Shown here piece by piece: positions 53,606-63,799 of a stretch of 64,000 nucleotides of DNA. The notes beneath the pieces were generated by a model. That model did no database searches, was not told the origin of the DNA, and saw only the letters and a program-made list of their open reading frames with translations. The stretch is from a bacterium (GTDB taxonomy: Bacteria; BMS3Abin14), in the NCBI GenBank assembly GCA_020350725.1, contig CP070719.1, forward strand, positions 1,407,431-1,471,430, read 5' to 3'. The stretch's first letter is position 1; every line of letters begins with the position of its first letter. A program made the position numbers and the translations under genes.

Positions 53606-56110
53606 TTGTTGATGGTAAGTTCCCCGAAACAGACATCGAAGGACGAAAAGGGCAAAGCCCCCCGGTCCGGAGCGAGGTTTTTCAGGCGCCTGATAGCCTG
53701 GGACGGTGAGACCCAACGGTCGGTCCTCTTCTGGATTACCGTCGTCATCATCACCTACTTCCTCGTTCCCCCGAGCCAGGTCCACGATGTGGATTTCACG
53801 CCCGGCGATATCGCGAAGCGGGACATCAAAGCCTCCCGGTCGATCCTGGTCGAGGATAAGGATTCCACACAGGCCCGCAGGTTGGAAGCCGAGGCGTCGG
53901 TCCTGTCGGTGTTTGTTTTCGACCGGAAACAGATGGCCAACAGGCTCCAGGATGTTCGATCCTTTTTCGCCTCCATGAGGGAACTGCTCGGAAGGCTCGA
54001 GATGGAGGAAAACGAGCTGCGTGAGCGGTGGAAAGCCGCCAATAGGACCGAGAGGCTGCAGATCGACGAGGAGATCATACTCTTCTGGGAGCAGGCCAGA
54101 GAGGCCAAGCTCGAACCGATGCGGAAGTTTATCGATGACATGGCCCTCGAGATCACCACTGAACAGATGCAGCCGCTGCTGGAGGACGGTTTCAGCGAGA
54201 GGTCCGAGGGCGTTCTGGCTGAGTCCCTCCTGACCCTTTCGGGCATGGGCATCATCTCCGACAGGGAACTCCTCCTGAGGGAGCGGGGCAAGGGTGTGAC
54301 GGTCAGGTACCTGGATGCAGTCCAGGAGGAGATCGTTCTTGAGGATTTCGCCAGTATCCTGACCCTGAAGGCCGCACGATCGCAGGTGAAAAAGAGCATT
54401 TCCACCGTCGGGTGGACCCGTTCCGAACTCCCTCTCAGGCGCCTTCTGGAATCTCTCGCCCAGGATCTGGTCCGTCCCAATTTCAACTTCGATCCTTCCG
54501 AATCGCAGGAACGCAAAGAGAAGGCCGTCGAAGACACAAAGCCCGTCTATTATCAGGTCAAGCGGGGGGAGATCATCGTCAGAGCGGGAGATCCGCTTAC
54601 CGGGGAGCAGATCCTCAAGATCGCCGCCCTCTACGAGTCCGTGCCGTCCGAGGGAAGAATGACCCTCATAATGGGCCTCTTTATTCTCACGGCTCTCATT
54701 CTCTTCGCTTTCTACAGGATACTCGCATCGATACAGCCAGACCTTCCCGCCGATACCATGAGACTGGTCATGCTGGCGGTGATCATCGTCGGTCACATCG
54801 GTATCATCAAGCTCACCACGTTCCTGTTCCAGTCCTTATCGGTCACCTATTCCGACATAAAGCTGTCGGCCCTCAGCCTTGCCGCCCCATATGCGGCGGG
54901 GGCTATGGTCACGTCGATCCTGTTTCCCGTAAATGTCGGTCTCGTGGTTGCTTCCCTGTCATCCATGTTCGCCGCCATACTCAATGAATGGAGCCTGATG
55001 ATCTTCATTTTCGCCCTGGTCGGAAGTATTACAGCCGCTTTCAGCGCGACACACTGCGTTCAGAGGTCTTCCGTCATCAGGGCGGGGCTGGTCGTCGGTG
55101 GAGTCAATATGGGCGTGGCGCTCATCCTGGCCCTGAGAGATGGCGATCTCCTCTCTTCCGGAAGCATCACCCAGATGGTGCTCGCCCTGGGAAGCGGCGT
55201 GGGAGTCTCGCTCCTCGCCTCCCTCGTCGTGCCCATCATGGAGTCGGGTTTTGGCGTGGCCTCGGACATGAAACTCATGGAACTGGCCAACCTGAACCAG
55301 CCGATCCTCAAGGAGATGATCCTCAGGGCCCCGGGGAGCTATCACCACAGTGTGCTCGTCGGTTCGCTGGCCGAAGCAGCCGCCGAAGAGATCGGAGCCA
55401 ACCCTCTCCTGGCCAGGGTCGCCTCGTCATACCACGACATCGGAAAGATCAACAAACCGGAATATTTCATCGAGAACCAGGAGACCAAGAACAACAGGCA
55501 TGAGAAACTGTCTCCGAGCATGAGTGCCCTGATCCTCGCGTCTCACGTCAAGGACGGTGTCGAGATCGCAAAGGAGAAGAGGCTTCCGAAGCGGATACTC
55601 GATATCATCCGGCAGCATCACGGGACGCGCCTCATAACCTTCTTCTACAGCAAGGCAAAGGAGAAGGAAGATCCATCCGTGCAGACCGTAGATGAAAAGG
55701 ATTTCCGCTATCTCGGACCCAAACCCCAGAGTCGGGAGGCTGCGTTGATCATGCTCGCCGATGCGGTGGAAGCTGCGTCGAAGGTCCTGGACGATCCCAC
55801 GCCGGCGCGGATACGGGGCCTGGTCCAGAAGATCATCAACGATATTTTCGTCGACGGCCAGCTGGATGAATCGAACCTGACGCTCAGGGATCTGCACCAG
55901 ATCGCCAAGAGTTTCACGCGCACGATCACCGGCATCCTCCACCATAGAATCGATTATCCCGATACAACAGCCGCGGTCGATGAGAAGAGGGAAAGGAAAA
56001 GGAAGAAGTTGAATGGTGCTGATACAGATAAGGGACAACAGGGTGAAACCCCGCCTGAAAAGGCTGGAGGCCCTGGCGTCAAGAATATTAGGAGACTTGG
56101 GCAAAGCTGA
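53606..56110 (+). CDS. pgpH: 7TM-HD phosphohydrolase (PgpH-like)
   Basis: About 834 residues. The N-terminal membrane helix and large extracytoplasmic domain (about 60-340) precede seven membrane helices (about 360-580). The cytoplasmic HD domain follows: APGSYHHSVLVGSLAEAAAEEIG, RVASSYHDIGKINKPEYF, with further His in IIRQHHGTRL. PgpH hydrolyses cyclic di-AMP in other bacteria. The start is either TTG 53606 (best spacing to AGGGGG) or ATG 53612. The gene order phoH-pgpH-ybeY is conserved in many bacteria. The C-terminal lysine-rich tail overlaps ybeY by 98 bases in another frame. Confidence 0.92.
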   Translation: MLMVSSPKQTSKDEKGKAPRSGARFFRRLIAWDGETQRSVLFWITVVIITYFLVPPSQVHDVDFTPGDIAKRDIKASRSILVEDKDSTQARRLEAEASVLSVFVFDRKQMANRLQDVRSFFASMRELLGRLEMEENELRERWKAANRTERLQIDEEIILFWEQAREAKLEPMRKFIDDMALEITTEQMQPLLEDGFSERSEGVLAESLLTLSGMGIISDRELLLRERGKGVTVRYLDAVQEEIVLEDFASILTLKAARSQVKKSISTVGWTRSELPLRRLLESLAQDLVRPNFNFDPSESQERKEKAVEDTKPVYYQVKRGEIIVRAGDPLTGEQILKIAALYESVPSEGRMTLIMGLFILTALILFAFYRILASIQPDLPADTMRLVMLAVIIVGHIGIIKLTTFLFQSLSVTYSDIKLSALSLAAPYAAGAMVTSILFPVNVGLVVASLSSMFAAILNEWSLMIFIFALVGSITAAFSATHCVQRSSVIRAGLVVGGVNMGVALILALRDGDLLSSGSITQMVLALGSGVGVSLLASLVVPIMESGFGVASDMKLMELANLNQPILKEMILRAPGSYHHSVLVGSLAEAAAEEIGANPLLARVASSYHDIGKINKPEYFIENQETKNNRHEKLSPSMSALILASHVKDGVEIAKEKRLPKRILDIIRQHHGTRLITFFYSKAKEKEDPSVQTVDEKDFRYLGPKPQSREAALIMLADAVEAASKVLDDPTPARIRGLVQKIINDIFVDGQLDESNLTLRDLHQIAKSFTRTITGILHHRIDYPDTTAAVDEKRERKRKKLNGADTDKGQQGETPPEKAGGPGVKNIRRLGQS

Positions 56111-56450
56111 TAAGGAGCTGAGCGTCCTCATCACCGATGACGAGGAGATGAGGACGCTGAACAAGCGCTTCAGGGGAATCGACCGCACCACGGATGTTCT
56201 TTCCTTCGCCCAGGAGTCCGGCGCGGCTGAACCCGCTGCGGGCGACAGTTCCCTGCTGGGGGATGTGATCATCTCAATGGACAGGGCAGAGGCCCAGGCC
56301 AGGGAGTACGGCGTAAGCGTCGACGAGGAACTGGGCAGACTTCTTGTCCATGGTGTCCTCCATCTGGTGGGATACGATCACGAGGCCGGTGACGAGGAAG
56401 CCTCCAGGATGAGGGATATCGAGGAAAAATACTCCACCGGCGGGCGATAA
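56013..56450 (+). CDS. ybeY: endoribonuclease YbeY
   Basis: 145 residues. The zinc motif HGVLHLVGYDHE (H-x3-H-x5-H) near residue 113 is intact. TTDVLSFAQE, with the LGDVIIS strand, completes the signature. YbeY matures 16S rRNA 3' ends and takes part in 70S quality control. ATG 56013 lies inside the end of pgpH. Confidence 0.95.
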   Translation: MVLIQIRDNRVKPRLKRLEALASRILGDLGKADKELSVLITDDEEMRTLNKRFRGIDRTTDVLSFAQESGAAEPAAGDSSLLGDVIISMDRAEAQAREYGVSVDEELGRLLVHGVLHLVGYDHEAGDEEASRMRDIEEKYSTGGR

Positions 56451-56491
56451 CCCCAACCGGCAGCAGATTTCGTGGGGAAGATGACAGAGCC

Positions 56492-57316
56492 ATGGTGAGG
56501 CGAATAATTCCCGGATTGAGAGCCTTCGTGAGAAAGATCTTGCGCCGGCACGTCACCGAGGAGGAGATCCAGACCCTCATCGACGAAGGAGAGCAGGAAG
56601 GGGTGATCAACCGGGACGAGCACGCCATGATCGACGCCGTCCTCGACCTCGATGATACGCGTGTTCGGGAGATCCAGGTGCCGCGGACGGAGATGGTGAC
56701 CCTGGAGAAGAATGCAGCCCTCGAGGAGGTCCTTGATACCATTATCAGAGAGGGCCACAGCAGGATTCCAGTGTACGATGGCGATGTCGACAATATCATC
56801 GGCATCCTCTACGCCAAGGACCTTCTGAAATCCTGGGGGAGGGCGCCCGGGGAGGTGGACCTTGTGGGGATGCTCCGCGGAGCCTACTTTATCCCCGAGA
56901 GCAAATCGGTAAGTGACCTTCTCAAAGAGTTCAAGACGAGACGCGTCCACATGGCGGTTGCCGTCGATGAGTACGGGGGGACCTCGGGCCTGGTGACCAT
57001 AGAGGATATCCTTGAGGAGATCGTGGGTGATATTCAGGACGAATACGACGTGAAAGAGGAGGTCGCCTTTGTCCAGGTCGACGAGGGTGAATTCCTCTTT
57101 GACGCCCGGTCCCATGTGGAAGACCTTGAGGGGCAGTTCGGGATAACCCTCGATAGGGGCGAATACGACACCATCGGGGGATTCGTCAGCAACCGTCTCG
57201 GTCACGTTCCCAGGAAGGGCGAGCAGTGCCGGTTCGACTCCCTTCTCTTCACCGTCGAGGAGGCCGACGCCAGGAAAGTTTCCAGGATCCGGGTGAAACG
57301 GGTCGAGGATACCTAG
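56492..57316 (+). CDS. corC: CorC/HlyC-type CBS-domain protein
   Basis: 274 residues without the DUF21 membrane domain, as in CorC. Paired CBS domains (about 60-185: VREIQVPRTEMVTL, HSRIPVYDGDVDNIIGILYAKDLL, VDEYGGTSGLVTIEDILEEIVGDI) are followed by the CorC_HlyC domain (YDTIGGFVSNRLGHVPRKGE). It is a cytoplasmic regulator linked to magnesium/cobalt export. It sits between ybeY and lnt as in many proteobacteria. Confidence 0.94.
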   Translation: MVRRIIPGLRAFVRKILRRHVTEEEIQTLIDEGEQEGVINRDEHAMIDAVLDLDDTRVREIQVPRTEMVTLEKNAALEEVLDTIIREGHSRIPVYDGDVDNIIGILYAKDLLKSWGRAPGEVDLVGMLRGAYFIPESKSVSDLLKEFKTRRVHMAVAVDEYGGTSGLVTIEDILEEIVGDIQDEYDVKEEVAFVQVDEGEFLFDARSHVEDLEGQFGITLDRGEYDTIGGFVSNRLGHVPRKGEQCRFDSLLFTVEEADARKVSRIRVKRVEDT

Positions 57317-57401
57317 GCGAGGAGAGCAGGCAGTCGGCAGCCGGTATCCGGGAATGAGCCTCCGCTGGAAACCGGAAGCCGGAACCTGTAAAATCCCCGC
57401 C

Positions 57402-58991
57402 ATGACCGCCCGAGCTAAGCACCCGAGACCGGCCGAACCGATCATCCGGGCTCTGCTATCATCCTTTCTCCTCATCTGTTCCTTTCCCGGTCCGGATGCC
57501 GGATGGTTGTCAGCTGTCGCCCTCGTTCCTCTCCTGACCATCGTGGTTCGGGTGGGAAAGGGCAGAGCCTTTCTGCTGGGATGGCTCTGCGGAACGGTCT
57601 GGTTCGCCGTCTCCCTCAATTGGCTCACCCAGACCATCAGGCTCTACGGCGGACTGCCTCTCGTCGCCAGCGGTCTTCTCATCCTCCTTCTGGGCTGCGT
57701 CCTTGGCCTTTATATCGGTATCTTTGCCCTTACGGTGCGGTGCATATCCGATTGGCCGGGAGCATGGTGGTTTCTGGTCATCCCTCCCGCCTGGGTCCTT
57801 ATTGAATATGCCCGTTCCTGGATTCCCGCACCCTTCCCCTGGCTGCTTCTGGGCACGGTATTCTGGAAATATCCCGCTGTTTCCGGTTTCTACGGCCTCT
57901 TCGGGGTCTACGGGCTTTCCTTCATCCTGGTCCTGGTCAACGCTCTGGTGTGGAGGACCCTTGAGGACCGCAGACGTCCCGGCGGGGGCAGGCTGGCAGC
58001 GGTGCGACTCGTAGCCTTTATGGTCCCTGTCCTCCTGATGTATCTGGCACTGTCCGTCCAAGGCGCAACGGATGAAGAGGCCTCCATCAGGATCGGTATC
58101 GTCCAGGGAAACTATGACCAGGGCCTGAAATGGAGCGAATCGCTGAAGGAGGAGATCGTCAGGACCTACGTCGGTCTTTCCGACCAGGCGGCCGCCGCGG
58201 GGGCATCCCTGATCCTCTGGCCGGAGACCTCGGTGACTTCCTATTTTCAATCCGACACCCAGCTCTCCGGACAATTGAGGGCGTTCTCCCGGCAGAGGGA
58301 CGTTCATCTCGTCTTCGGCAGTCCCGCTTTCCAGTGGCGCGAGGGTCGCCATGTCCTCTACAACAGAGCCTATCACCTCGCTCCCGATGGCGGCGTCAGG
58401 AGCTACGACAAGATCAGGCTGGTTCCCTTTGGAGAGTACGTCCCCTTCCGTCCACTGTTGTCCTTCGCTGCCCGCCTGGTCCCGGGCGAGGGGCAGTTCG
58501 TGCCCGGCAAACCGACGGACCCTTTCCCACTTTCCGTACCGGCCGGACCTCTCATCTGCTACGAGGCCTCCATGCCCGACCTGAGCAGGGATCAGGTCAG
58601 AAGGGGAGCCAGGATCCTGCTGAATTTGACCAACGATGCCTGGTTCGGCACCTCGTGGGGACCCTATCAGCACCTGGCAATGGCCGCCGTAAGGGCGGCG
58701 GAACTCCGAACGCCTCTCCTAAGGGCGGCCAATACGGGGATCTCCGCGGTAATCGATGACAGGGGAAGGATCGTCAAGAGGCTGGGGCTTCTCGAACGGG
58801 GCGTTATCGTCGCGGATGTGACACCCGGTTCAGGCGGCACCATGTACAGCAGGTGGGGGGATTGGATTGTCTATCTGTCCATCCTTATGATAATATTTAT
58901 AGGTTTAGGAAAGATAAGGAAAATTTACCCGATAAATCAGGGAGGTAAAGGCCATGATCCGTCTGGAAGATTTCAGGCAGACCGTCGATGA
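57402..58991 (+). CDS. lnt: apolipoprotein N-acyltransferase
   Basis: About 529 residues. Eight or so membrane helices around a periplasmic nitrilase-like domain (about 235-480). The Glu-Lys-Cys triad is visible: LILWPETSV, YDKIRLVPFGEYVPFRP and GPLICYEASMPDL. Lnt adds the third acyl chain to lipoproteins. ATG 57402 is chosen; an upstream ATG at 57354 would add 16 residues encoded by GGAAACCGG-type repeat words. The C-terminus overlaps the prfB start by 38 bases. Confidence 0.94.
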   Translation: MTARAKHPRPAEPIIRALLSSFLLICSFPGPDAGWLSAVALVPLLTIVVRVGKGRAFLLGWLCGTVWFAVSLNWLTQTIRLYGGLPLVASGLLILLLGCVLGLYIGIFALTVRCISDWPGAWWFLVIPPAWVLIEYARSWIPAPFPWLLLGTVFWKYPAVSGFYGLFGVYGLSFILVLVNALVWRTLEDRRRPGGGRLAAVRLVAFMVPVLLMYLALSVQGATDEEASIRIGIVQGNYDQGLKWSESLKEEIVRTYVGLSDQAAAAGASLILWPETSVTSYFQSDTQLSGQLRAFSRQRDVHLVFGSPAFQWREGRHVLYNRAYHLAPDGGVRSYDKIRLVPFGEYVPFRPLLSFAARLVPGEGQFVPGKPTDPFPLSVPAGPLICYEASMPDLSRDQVRRGARILLNLTNDAWFGTSWGPYQHLAMAAVRAAELRTPLLRAANTGISAVIDDRGRIVKRLGLLERGVIVADVTPGSGGTMYSRWGDWIVYLSILMIIFIGLGKIRKIYPINQGGKGHDPSGRFQADRR

Positions 58992-60064
58992 AGCTGCAGA
59001 GAAACTGGAAGCCCTTGGGAGGCATCTTTGACCTCGCCAGCGATACCGCCCGCCTGAAAGAACTCGAAGAGGCCACCGCTCATCCAGATTTCTGGAAGAA
59101 CCAGGCCCAGGCCCAGACCAAAACCCGCGAGATCAGCCGGATCAAGAGGTCGATCGAGAGGTATCGGCGAGTGTCCAAAATAGTCAGTGATCTTCAGGCT
59201 GCCTCCGAACTGATCGCCGAAGGCGATGCGGAAGGTGAGGCCCTGATGGCAGAGTCGATCCCCGACCTCCATGCGGTGGACAGGGAGCTGTCCGAATGGG
59301 AGCTTGAGACCATTCTCGGTGATCAGGCGGATATCAGGAACGCCATTGTCACCATCAATCCCGGCGCCGGAGGAGTCGAATCCCAGGATTGGGCACAGAT
59401 CCTTCTTCGCATGTATCTCCGGTGGGCCGAGAGGAGGGGATACTACACGGAGATGCTTGACCAGCAGCTGGCGGAGGAAGCCGGCATCAAGAGCGCCACT
59501 TTCGCGGTGGAGGGCGAGTACGCGTATGGGAATTTGAAATCCGAAAGCGGTGTTCACCGCCTGGTTCGTATCTCCCCCTATGATGCCAGCAGGAGACGGC
59601 ATACGTCCTTCGCCTCCGTCTTCGCGTTTCCCGAGGTTGAAGATGACGTCGAGGCCGAGATCGAGGAAAAGGATCTGCGGATCGACACCTTTCGTTCCAG
59701 CGGGGCGGGTGGACAGCACGTCAACGTGACCGATTCCGCGGTGAGGATCACGCACCTCCCGTCGGGCATCGTCGTCACCTGCCAGAACGAGAGATCCCAG
59801 CACAAGAACAGGGCCACCGCCATGCGCATTCTCAGGGCAAAGCTCTATGAGCTGGAGAAAAGAAAGAAAGAGGAGGAGATGGCCAAACTCCAGGGTGAGA
59901 AGAAGGAGATTGCCTGGGGCAGCCAGATCCGCAGCTACGTGCTGCATCCCTATCGGATGGTGAAGGACCACAGGACCGGCCTGGAAACGGGGAACACCGA
60001 TGCCGTTCTCGATGGCGACCTCGATGATTTTATCTATGCCTATCTGATGGGAAAGGCTGAGTAG
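58954..60064 (+). CDS. prfB: peptide chain release factor 2 (programmed +1 frameshift)
   Basis: The first 25 codons run from ATG 58954 (GGGAGG upstream) to an in-frame TGA at 59029. Reading then shifts +1 to GAC at 59030 and continues to 60064, giving 369 residues. The catalytic GGQ is in RSSGAGGQHVNVTDSAVRI. The codon-recognition loop reads VRISPYDASRRRHTSF, that is SPY where RF2 normally has SPF. RF2 ends translation at UGA and UAA and limits its own synthesis through the UGA slip. In this window UGA also seems to encode selenocysteine. Confidence 0.96.
59017..59032 (+). promoter_or_regulatory. RF2 autoregulatory frameshift site
   Basis: GGGAGG (59017-59022) acts as an internal Shine-Dalgarno 3 bases before the slip codon CTT (59026-59028), then TGA and C. 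This is the standard arrangement (SD-CTT-TGA-C) for +1 shifting in prfB. Confidence 0.95.
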
Positions 60065-60302
60065 GACCGGCAGTCAGGTGTGTCCGAATCCGGTTCCAGT
60101 GGACTGTCCTGGAGAAAGACGTCCTTCAGAAGGCTCAAACGGGGCGGAGCCTCCCGGAGGAGCGGACCGTTTCTCGGTGTTTTTTGGCCGTCGATGACGC
60201 CCCTTTGCGTCCCGGCCCCTCAGGTGAGTCACTGCGCCGGTGGCCATACCGGTGGGACGAACCCGCGGGAGCCGACACGTCCTCACCCGAAGGAAGAAGA
60301 GA

Positions 60303-61418
60303 TTGGCAAAGGATTGGGATGATAAGCCCTTTATGCAAAGGGCCCTGAGACTGGCTGCCAAGGGGAGGGGGACCACCCACCCGAATCCAATGGTGGGAGC
60401 GGTCCTCGTCAAGGACGGCCGGGTTATCGGTGAGGGCTGGCACAGGGAGCCCGGAGCACCCCACGCCGAGATCCACGCCATCCGGAACGCTTCGACCAGT
60501 ACCGTCGGCGCCTGTCTCTACGTCAATCTCGAACCCTGCAGCCATCAGGGGAGAACGCCCCCATGCACAGAGGCTATCATCAGGGCCGGAGTGGAGAGGG
60601 TTGTGGCGTCCTGCCGGGATCCCAACCCGTCAGTGGATGGAAGGGGTTTTCAGGCCCTCCGGGACGCCGGCATATCGGTATCCGTCGGATTGGGCGAGGA
60701 CAGGGCGCGTGAGCTGAACCGGGCTTTCCTTCACTATGCTCTGAAAGGAACACCTTATGTGGTCCTGAAACTGGCCTCTACGATCGACGGCCGGATCGCG
60801 ACCTCTTCGGGGCAATCCCGATGGATCACCGGAGCCCCGGCGAGGAAGGCGGCCCATCGCCTCCGGGCTGATGCGGACGGGGTGCTTGTCGGGGCCGGCA
60901 CAGTTGCCGCCGACGATCCGAGCCTCACCGTCCGGCACCTTCCGGCCAGGGTACAGCCGAGGAGGATCGTTCTGGACAAGGATCTCCGGACGGCCATAGG
61001 GGCCCGCCTGGTGGAGCAGGCTGAGGACGGAAGGACCCTGTTCGTGATCGGACCGGGTGTCGATAGAAGCCGCCTGATGCCGTTCGAGGCGAAGGGCGTG
61101 AAATTCCTCAGACTGCCGGCGGGAGCCGGTGGATTTGTCTGGGGGGACTTGGCAAAAGCGCTGGCGGACGAGGGCATGATCCACCTGCTGGTGGAGGGTG
61201 GGGGGCAGACAGCGGCGTTCTTTGTCAGGTCTGGAGCGGTCTCGAGGGTTGAGCTGTTTCTTGCCTCCCGGTTTATCGGAGAGGAGGGAATCGCCGCCGT
61301 CGGAGCCCTCGGCGTTGAGGAACTCTCCAGGGCGCCGGAACTGAGGTTCGTGAGAACAAGGCGGATAGGCGATGATATCCGTTTGACGGCGGATGTGCTC
61401 CCGGAAACCGTGAGGTGA
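60303..61418 (+). CDS. ribD: bifunctional riboflavin biosynthesis deaminase/reductase RibD
   Basis: 371 residues. The N-terminal deaminase domain has HAEIHAIRNA and the zinc segment EPCSHQGRTPPCTEAI. The C-terminal reductase domain (from about 150) has LKLASTIDGRIATSSGQSRWITG and LLVEGGGQTAAFF. It catalyses the second and third steps of riboflavin synthesis. The TTG at 60303 is chosen for GGAAGAAGAG upstream; ATG 60333 is an alternative. The 238-base gap after prfB contains a small hairpin plus T-run at about 60166-60185. I do not see an FMN riboswitch there. Confidence 0.94.
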   Translation: MAKDWDDKPFMQRALRLAAKGRGTTHPNPMVGAVLVKDGRVIGEGWHREPGAPHAEIHAIRNASTSTVGACLYVNLEPCSHQGRTPPCTEAIIRAGVERVVASCRDPNPSVDGRGFQALRDAGISVSVGLGEDRARELNRAFLHYALKGTPYVVLKLASTIDGRIATSSGQSRWITGAPARKAAHRLRADADGVLVGAGTVAADDPSLTVRHLPARVQPRRIVLDKDLRTAIGARLVEQAEDGRTLFVIGPGVDRSRLMPFEAKGVKFLRLPAGAGGFVWGDLAKALADEGMIHLLVEGGGQTAAFFVRSGAVSRVELFLASRFIGEEGIAAVGALGVEELSRAPELRFVRTRRIGDDIRLTADVLPETVR

Positions 61419-61424
61419 ATGGAC

Positions 61425-62081
61425 ATGTTCACAGGCATTATCGAGGAAGTAGGCGAGATCGGCAGGATCCAGAGACAACCGGGAGGTGCGGCGATGGACG
61501 TTCGCTGCCGTCTCGTTCTCGAGGAAGGCCGGCCGGGGGACAGCATAGCCGTGAACGGGGTTTGCCTCACGGTCGAGGAGATCAAGGACGGATGGTTCTC
61601 CTGCACAGTGTCTGAGGAGAGCCTGGAACGGACGACGCTGCGGAATGCCGCAGTCGGAGATCCGGTCAATCTGGAGAGGGCCCTCGCCCTCGGAGGGAGG
61701 GTCGGCGGTCATCTCGTATCGGGCCACGTGGAGAGAACAGGGACCATCAAGTCCCTTGTCCGCGCCGGCAGATCCTGGACCCTCGTCGTGTCTTTTCCGG
61801 ACGATTTCCAACCGTTTGTGATCGAAAAGGGCTCGGTGGCGGTCGACGGTGTCAGCCTGACGATCGCCGGTCTTCAGAGAGATCGGTTTGAGGTGTCACT
61901 TATTCCGGAAACCTTTGAAAAAACAACGTTTGCATTGAAAAGGTCTGGTGACTCTGTTAACTTGGAACCCGACCTGATCCTGAAATATGTGAGATCCGCG
62001 GTAGCCTCGTTTCTTGGGGTAAAGAGCGATTCCGGGCTCACACTGGAGAAACTTCTCCGTTCGGGATTTATCGCGGATTAG
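61425..62081 (+). CDS. ribE: riboflavin synthase alpha subunit
   Basis: 218 residues built of two similar lumazine-binding barrels. The start [10 protein letters not shown] at ATG 61425 is the invariant RibE N-terminus, with GAGGTGA 6 bases upstream, so ATG 61419 is rejected. Repeats are visible as [12 protein letters not shown] and [12 protein letters not shown], and [13 protein letters not shown] is conserved. It dismutates two lumazines to riboflavin. It is 6 bases after ribD. Confidence 0.96.
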   Translation: MFTGIIEEVGEIGRIQRQPGGAAMDVRCRLVLEEGRPGDSIAVNGVCLTVEEIKDGWFSCTVSEESLERTTLRNAAVGDPVNLERALALGGRVGGHLVSGHVERTGTIKSLVRAGRSWTLVVSFPDDFQPFVIEKGSVAVDGVSLTIAGLQRDRFEVSLIPETFEKTTFALKRSGDSVNLEPDLILKYVRSAVASFLGVKSDSGLTLEKLLRSGFIAD

Positions 62082-62092
62082 GGAGGATGAAC

Positions 62093-63307
62093 ATGCCCAT
62101 TTCCACCGTTGATGAGGCCCTCGAGGATATCAAAGCGGGCCGTATGATCATCCTGGTCGACGACGAGGATCGGGAGAACGAGGGAGATTTCATGGTGGCC
62201 GCCGAGAAGGTGACCCCCGAGATAATAAACTTTATGGCCCTCCACGGGCGGGGCCTTATCTGCCTCACCCTGACGGAGAGTAAGTGCGAAGAACTCAACC
62301 TCCCCCAGATGGTCCAGGATAATACAGCCAAATACGGTACGGCCTTTACGGTATCAATCGAGGCACGCAAGGGGGTCACCACGGGGATCTCCGCTGCCGA
62401 CAGGGCCCGCACGGTCCTCACGGCCATCGATGACGACTGCTCTCCGGACGATCTCGCCAGGCCTGGGCATATCTTCCCCATCATGTCACGTAAGGGTGGT
62501 GTGCTCGTCAGGGCCGGCCAGACGGAAGGCTCGGTGGACCTCGCACGTTTGGCCGGCCTGAATCCCTCAGGTGTGATCTGCGAGATCATGAACGAGGACG
62601 GCACCATGGCCCGCCTTCCCGAGCTCAGGGTCGTGGCCAGGCGATTCGGCCTGAAGATCGTCACCATTGAGGATCTGGTCAAATACCGTATGAGACACGA
62701 GCGCCTCGTAAGCCGGGCAGCCGTTACCAAGCTGCCCACCCGGTTCGGAGACTTCACCGCATTCGCCTACAGAAACAATCTCGACCGCCAGGAGCATGTG
62801 GCTCTGGTCGCGGGGGTCGTGCAAGGAGAGGAGCCGACACTCGTCAGGGTCCATTCCGAATGTCTTACGGGAGATGTTTTTCACTCCCTGCGATGCGATT
62901 GCGGTGAACAGATGGAGAACGCCCTCCGCATGATCCATGATGCCGGAACGGGTGTATTCCTCTACATGAGTCAGGAGGGAAGGGGTATCGGTCTGGCAAA
63001 CAAGCTCCGCGCCTATCAGATCCAGGATGAGGGGAAGGATACCGTGGAGGCTAATCTCGAGCTCGGATTCGCGCCCGATCTCAGGGATTACGGAATAGGG
63101 GCCCAGATCCTGGTGGATCTCGGCGTCAGGCGGATCAGGCTGTTGACCAATAACCCGAAGAAGATCGTGGGCCTGGAAGGTTACGGTCTCCAGGTCGTCG
63201 AGCGGGTTCCCATGGAGATCACCGCCCGGGAGGAAAATCTCAATTACCTGAAGACCAAGAGAGACAAGCTGGGACACCTTCTGGGTAAGATCAAGGAAAC
63301 CGTCTGA
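62093..63307 (+). CDS. ribBA: 3,4-dihydroxy-2-butanone 4-phosphate synthase / GTP cyclohydrolase II
   Basis: 404 residues. The RibB half (1-205) has [13 protein letters not shown] and the [26 protein letters not shown] segment. The RibA half has the zinc cysteines of [18 protein letters not shown] and [15 protein letters not shown], so both activities are probably intact. ATG 62093 (6 bases after GGGAGG) is preferred to ATG 62087. It supplies both precursors of lumazine. The gene order is ribD-ribE-ribBA-ribH. Confidence 0.96.
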   Translation: MPISTVDEALEDIKAGRMIILVDDEDRENEGDFMVAAEKVTPEIINFMALHGRGLICLTLTESKCEELNLPQMVQDNTAKYGTAFTVSIEARKGVTTGISAADRARTVLTAIDDDCSPDDLARPGHIFPIMSRKGGVLVRAGQTEGSVDLARLAGLNPSGVICEIMNEDGTMARLPELRVVARRFGLKIVTIEDLVKYRMRHERLVSRAAVTKLPTRFGDFTAFAYRNNLDRQEHVALVAGVVQGEEPTLVRVHSECLTGDVFHSLRCDCGEQMENALRMIHDAGTGVFLYMSQEGRGIGLANKLRAYQIQDEGKDTVEANLELGFAPDLRDYGIGAQILVDLGVRRIRLLTNNPKKIVGLEGYGLQVVERVPMEITAREENLNYLKTKRDKLGHLLGKIKETV

Positions 63308-63320
63308 GAGGAGAGAATCG

Positions 63321-63791
63321 ATGGCTGGATATAAAACCGTGGAGGGGAAACTCGATGCCTCCGGCCTGAAGATCGCTATCATTGCATCCCGCTTCAACGA
63401 TTTCATCACCGATAGACTGATCGACGGTGCCGTGGATTGCCTCGTCAGGCATGGGGCCGGCGAGGACCTTGTCAGTGTCATCCGGGTGCCAGGCTCCTTC
63501 GAGCTTCCCCTGGCGGCCCGAAGAGTATCGGAGAGCAAGTCCTTCGATGCCGTCATCTGTCTTGGTGCCCTTATCCGGGGGCAGACTCCCCACTTCGACT
63601 TCATCGCCGCAGAGGTGACCAAGGGCATCTCTCAGGTATCTCTTGAGACCGGAGTCCCCATAGCCTTCGGGGTCATCACAGCTGACAGTCTCGAACAGGC
63701 CGTGGACAGGGCAGGGGCCAAAGCGGGCAACAAGGGCTTCGAGGCGGCTGCCAGTGCCATCGAGATGGTCAACCTGCTGAAGGAAATCTGA
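63321..63791 (+). CDS. ribH: 6,7-dimethyl-8-ribityllumazine synthase
   Basis: 156 residues, full length. [56 protein letters not shown] and [28 protein letters not shown] follow the family order, including the phosphate-binding and catalytic His regions. It assembles as a shell with RibE. It is 13 bases after ribBA and 8 bases before nusB. Confidence 0.97.
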   Translation: MAGYKTVEGKLDASGLKIAIIASRFNDFITDRLIDGAVDCLVRHGAGEDLVSVIRVPGSFELPLAARRVSESKSFDAVICLGALIRGQTPHFDFIAAEVTKGISQVSLETGVPIAFGVITADSLEQAVDRAGAKAGNKGFEAAASAIEMVNLLKEI

Positions 63792-63799
63792 TCCCACGG

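Noticed and set aside
60065-60302. FMN riboswitch upstream of ribD
   Set aside because: The RFN conserved boxes are not present. Only a weak hairpin with a T-run is seen near 60166-60185.
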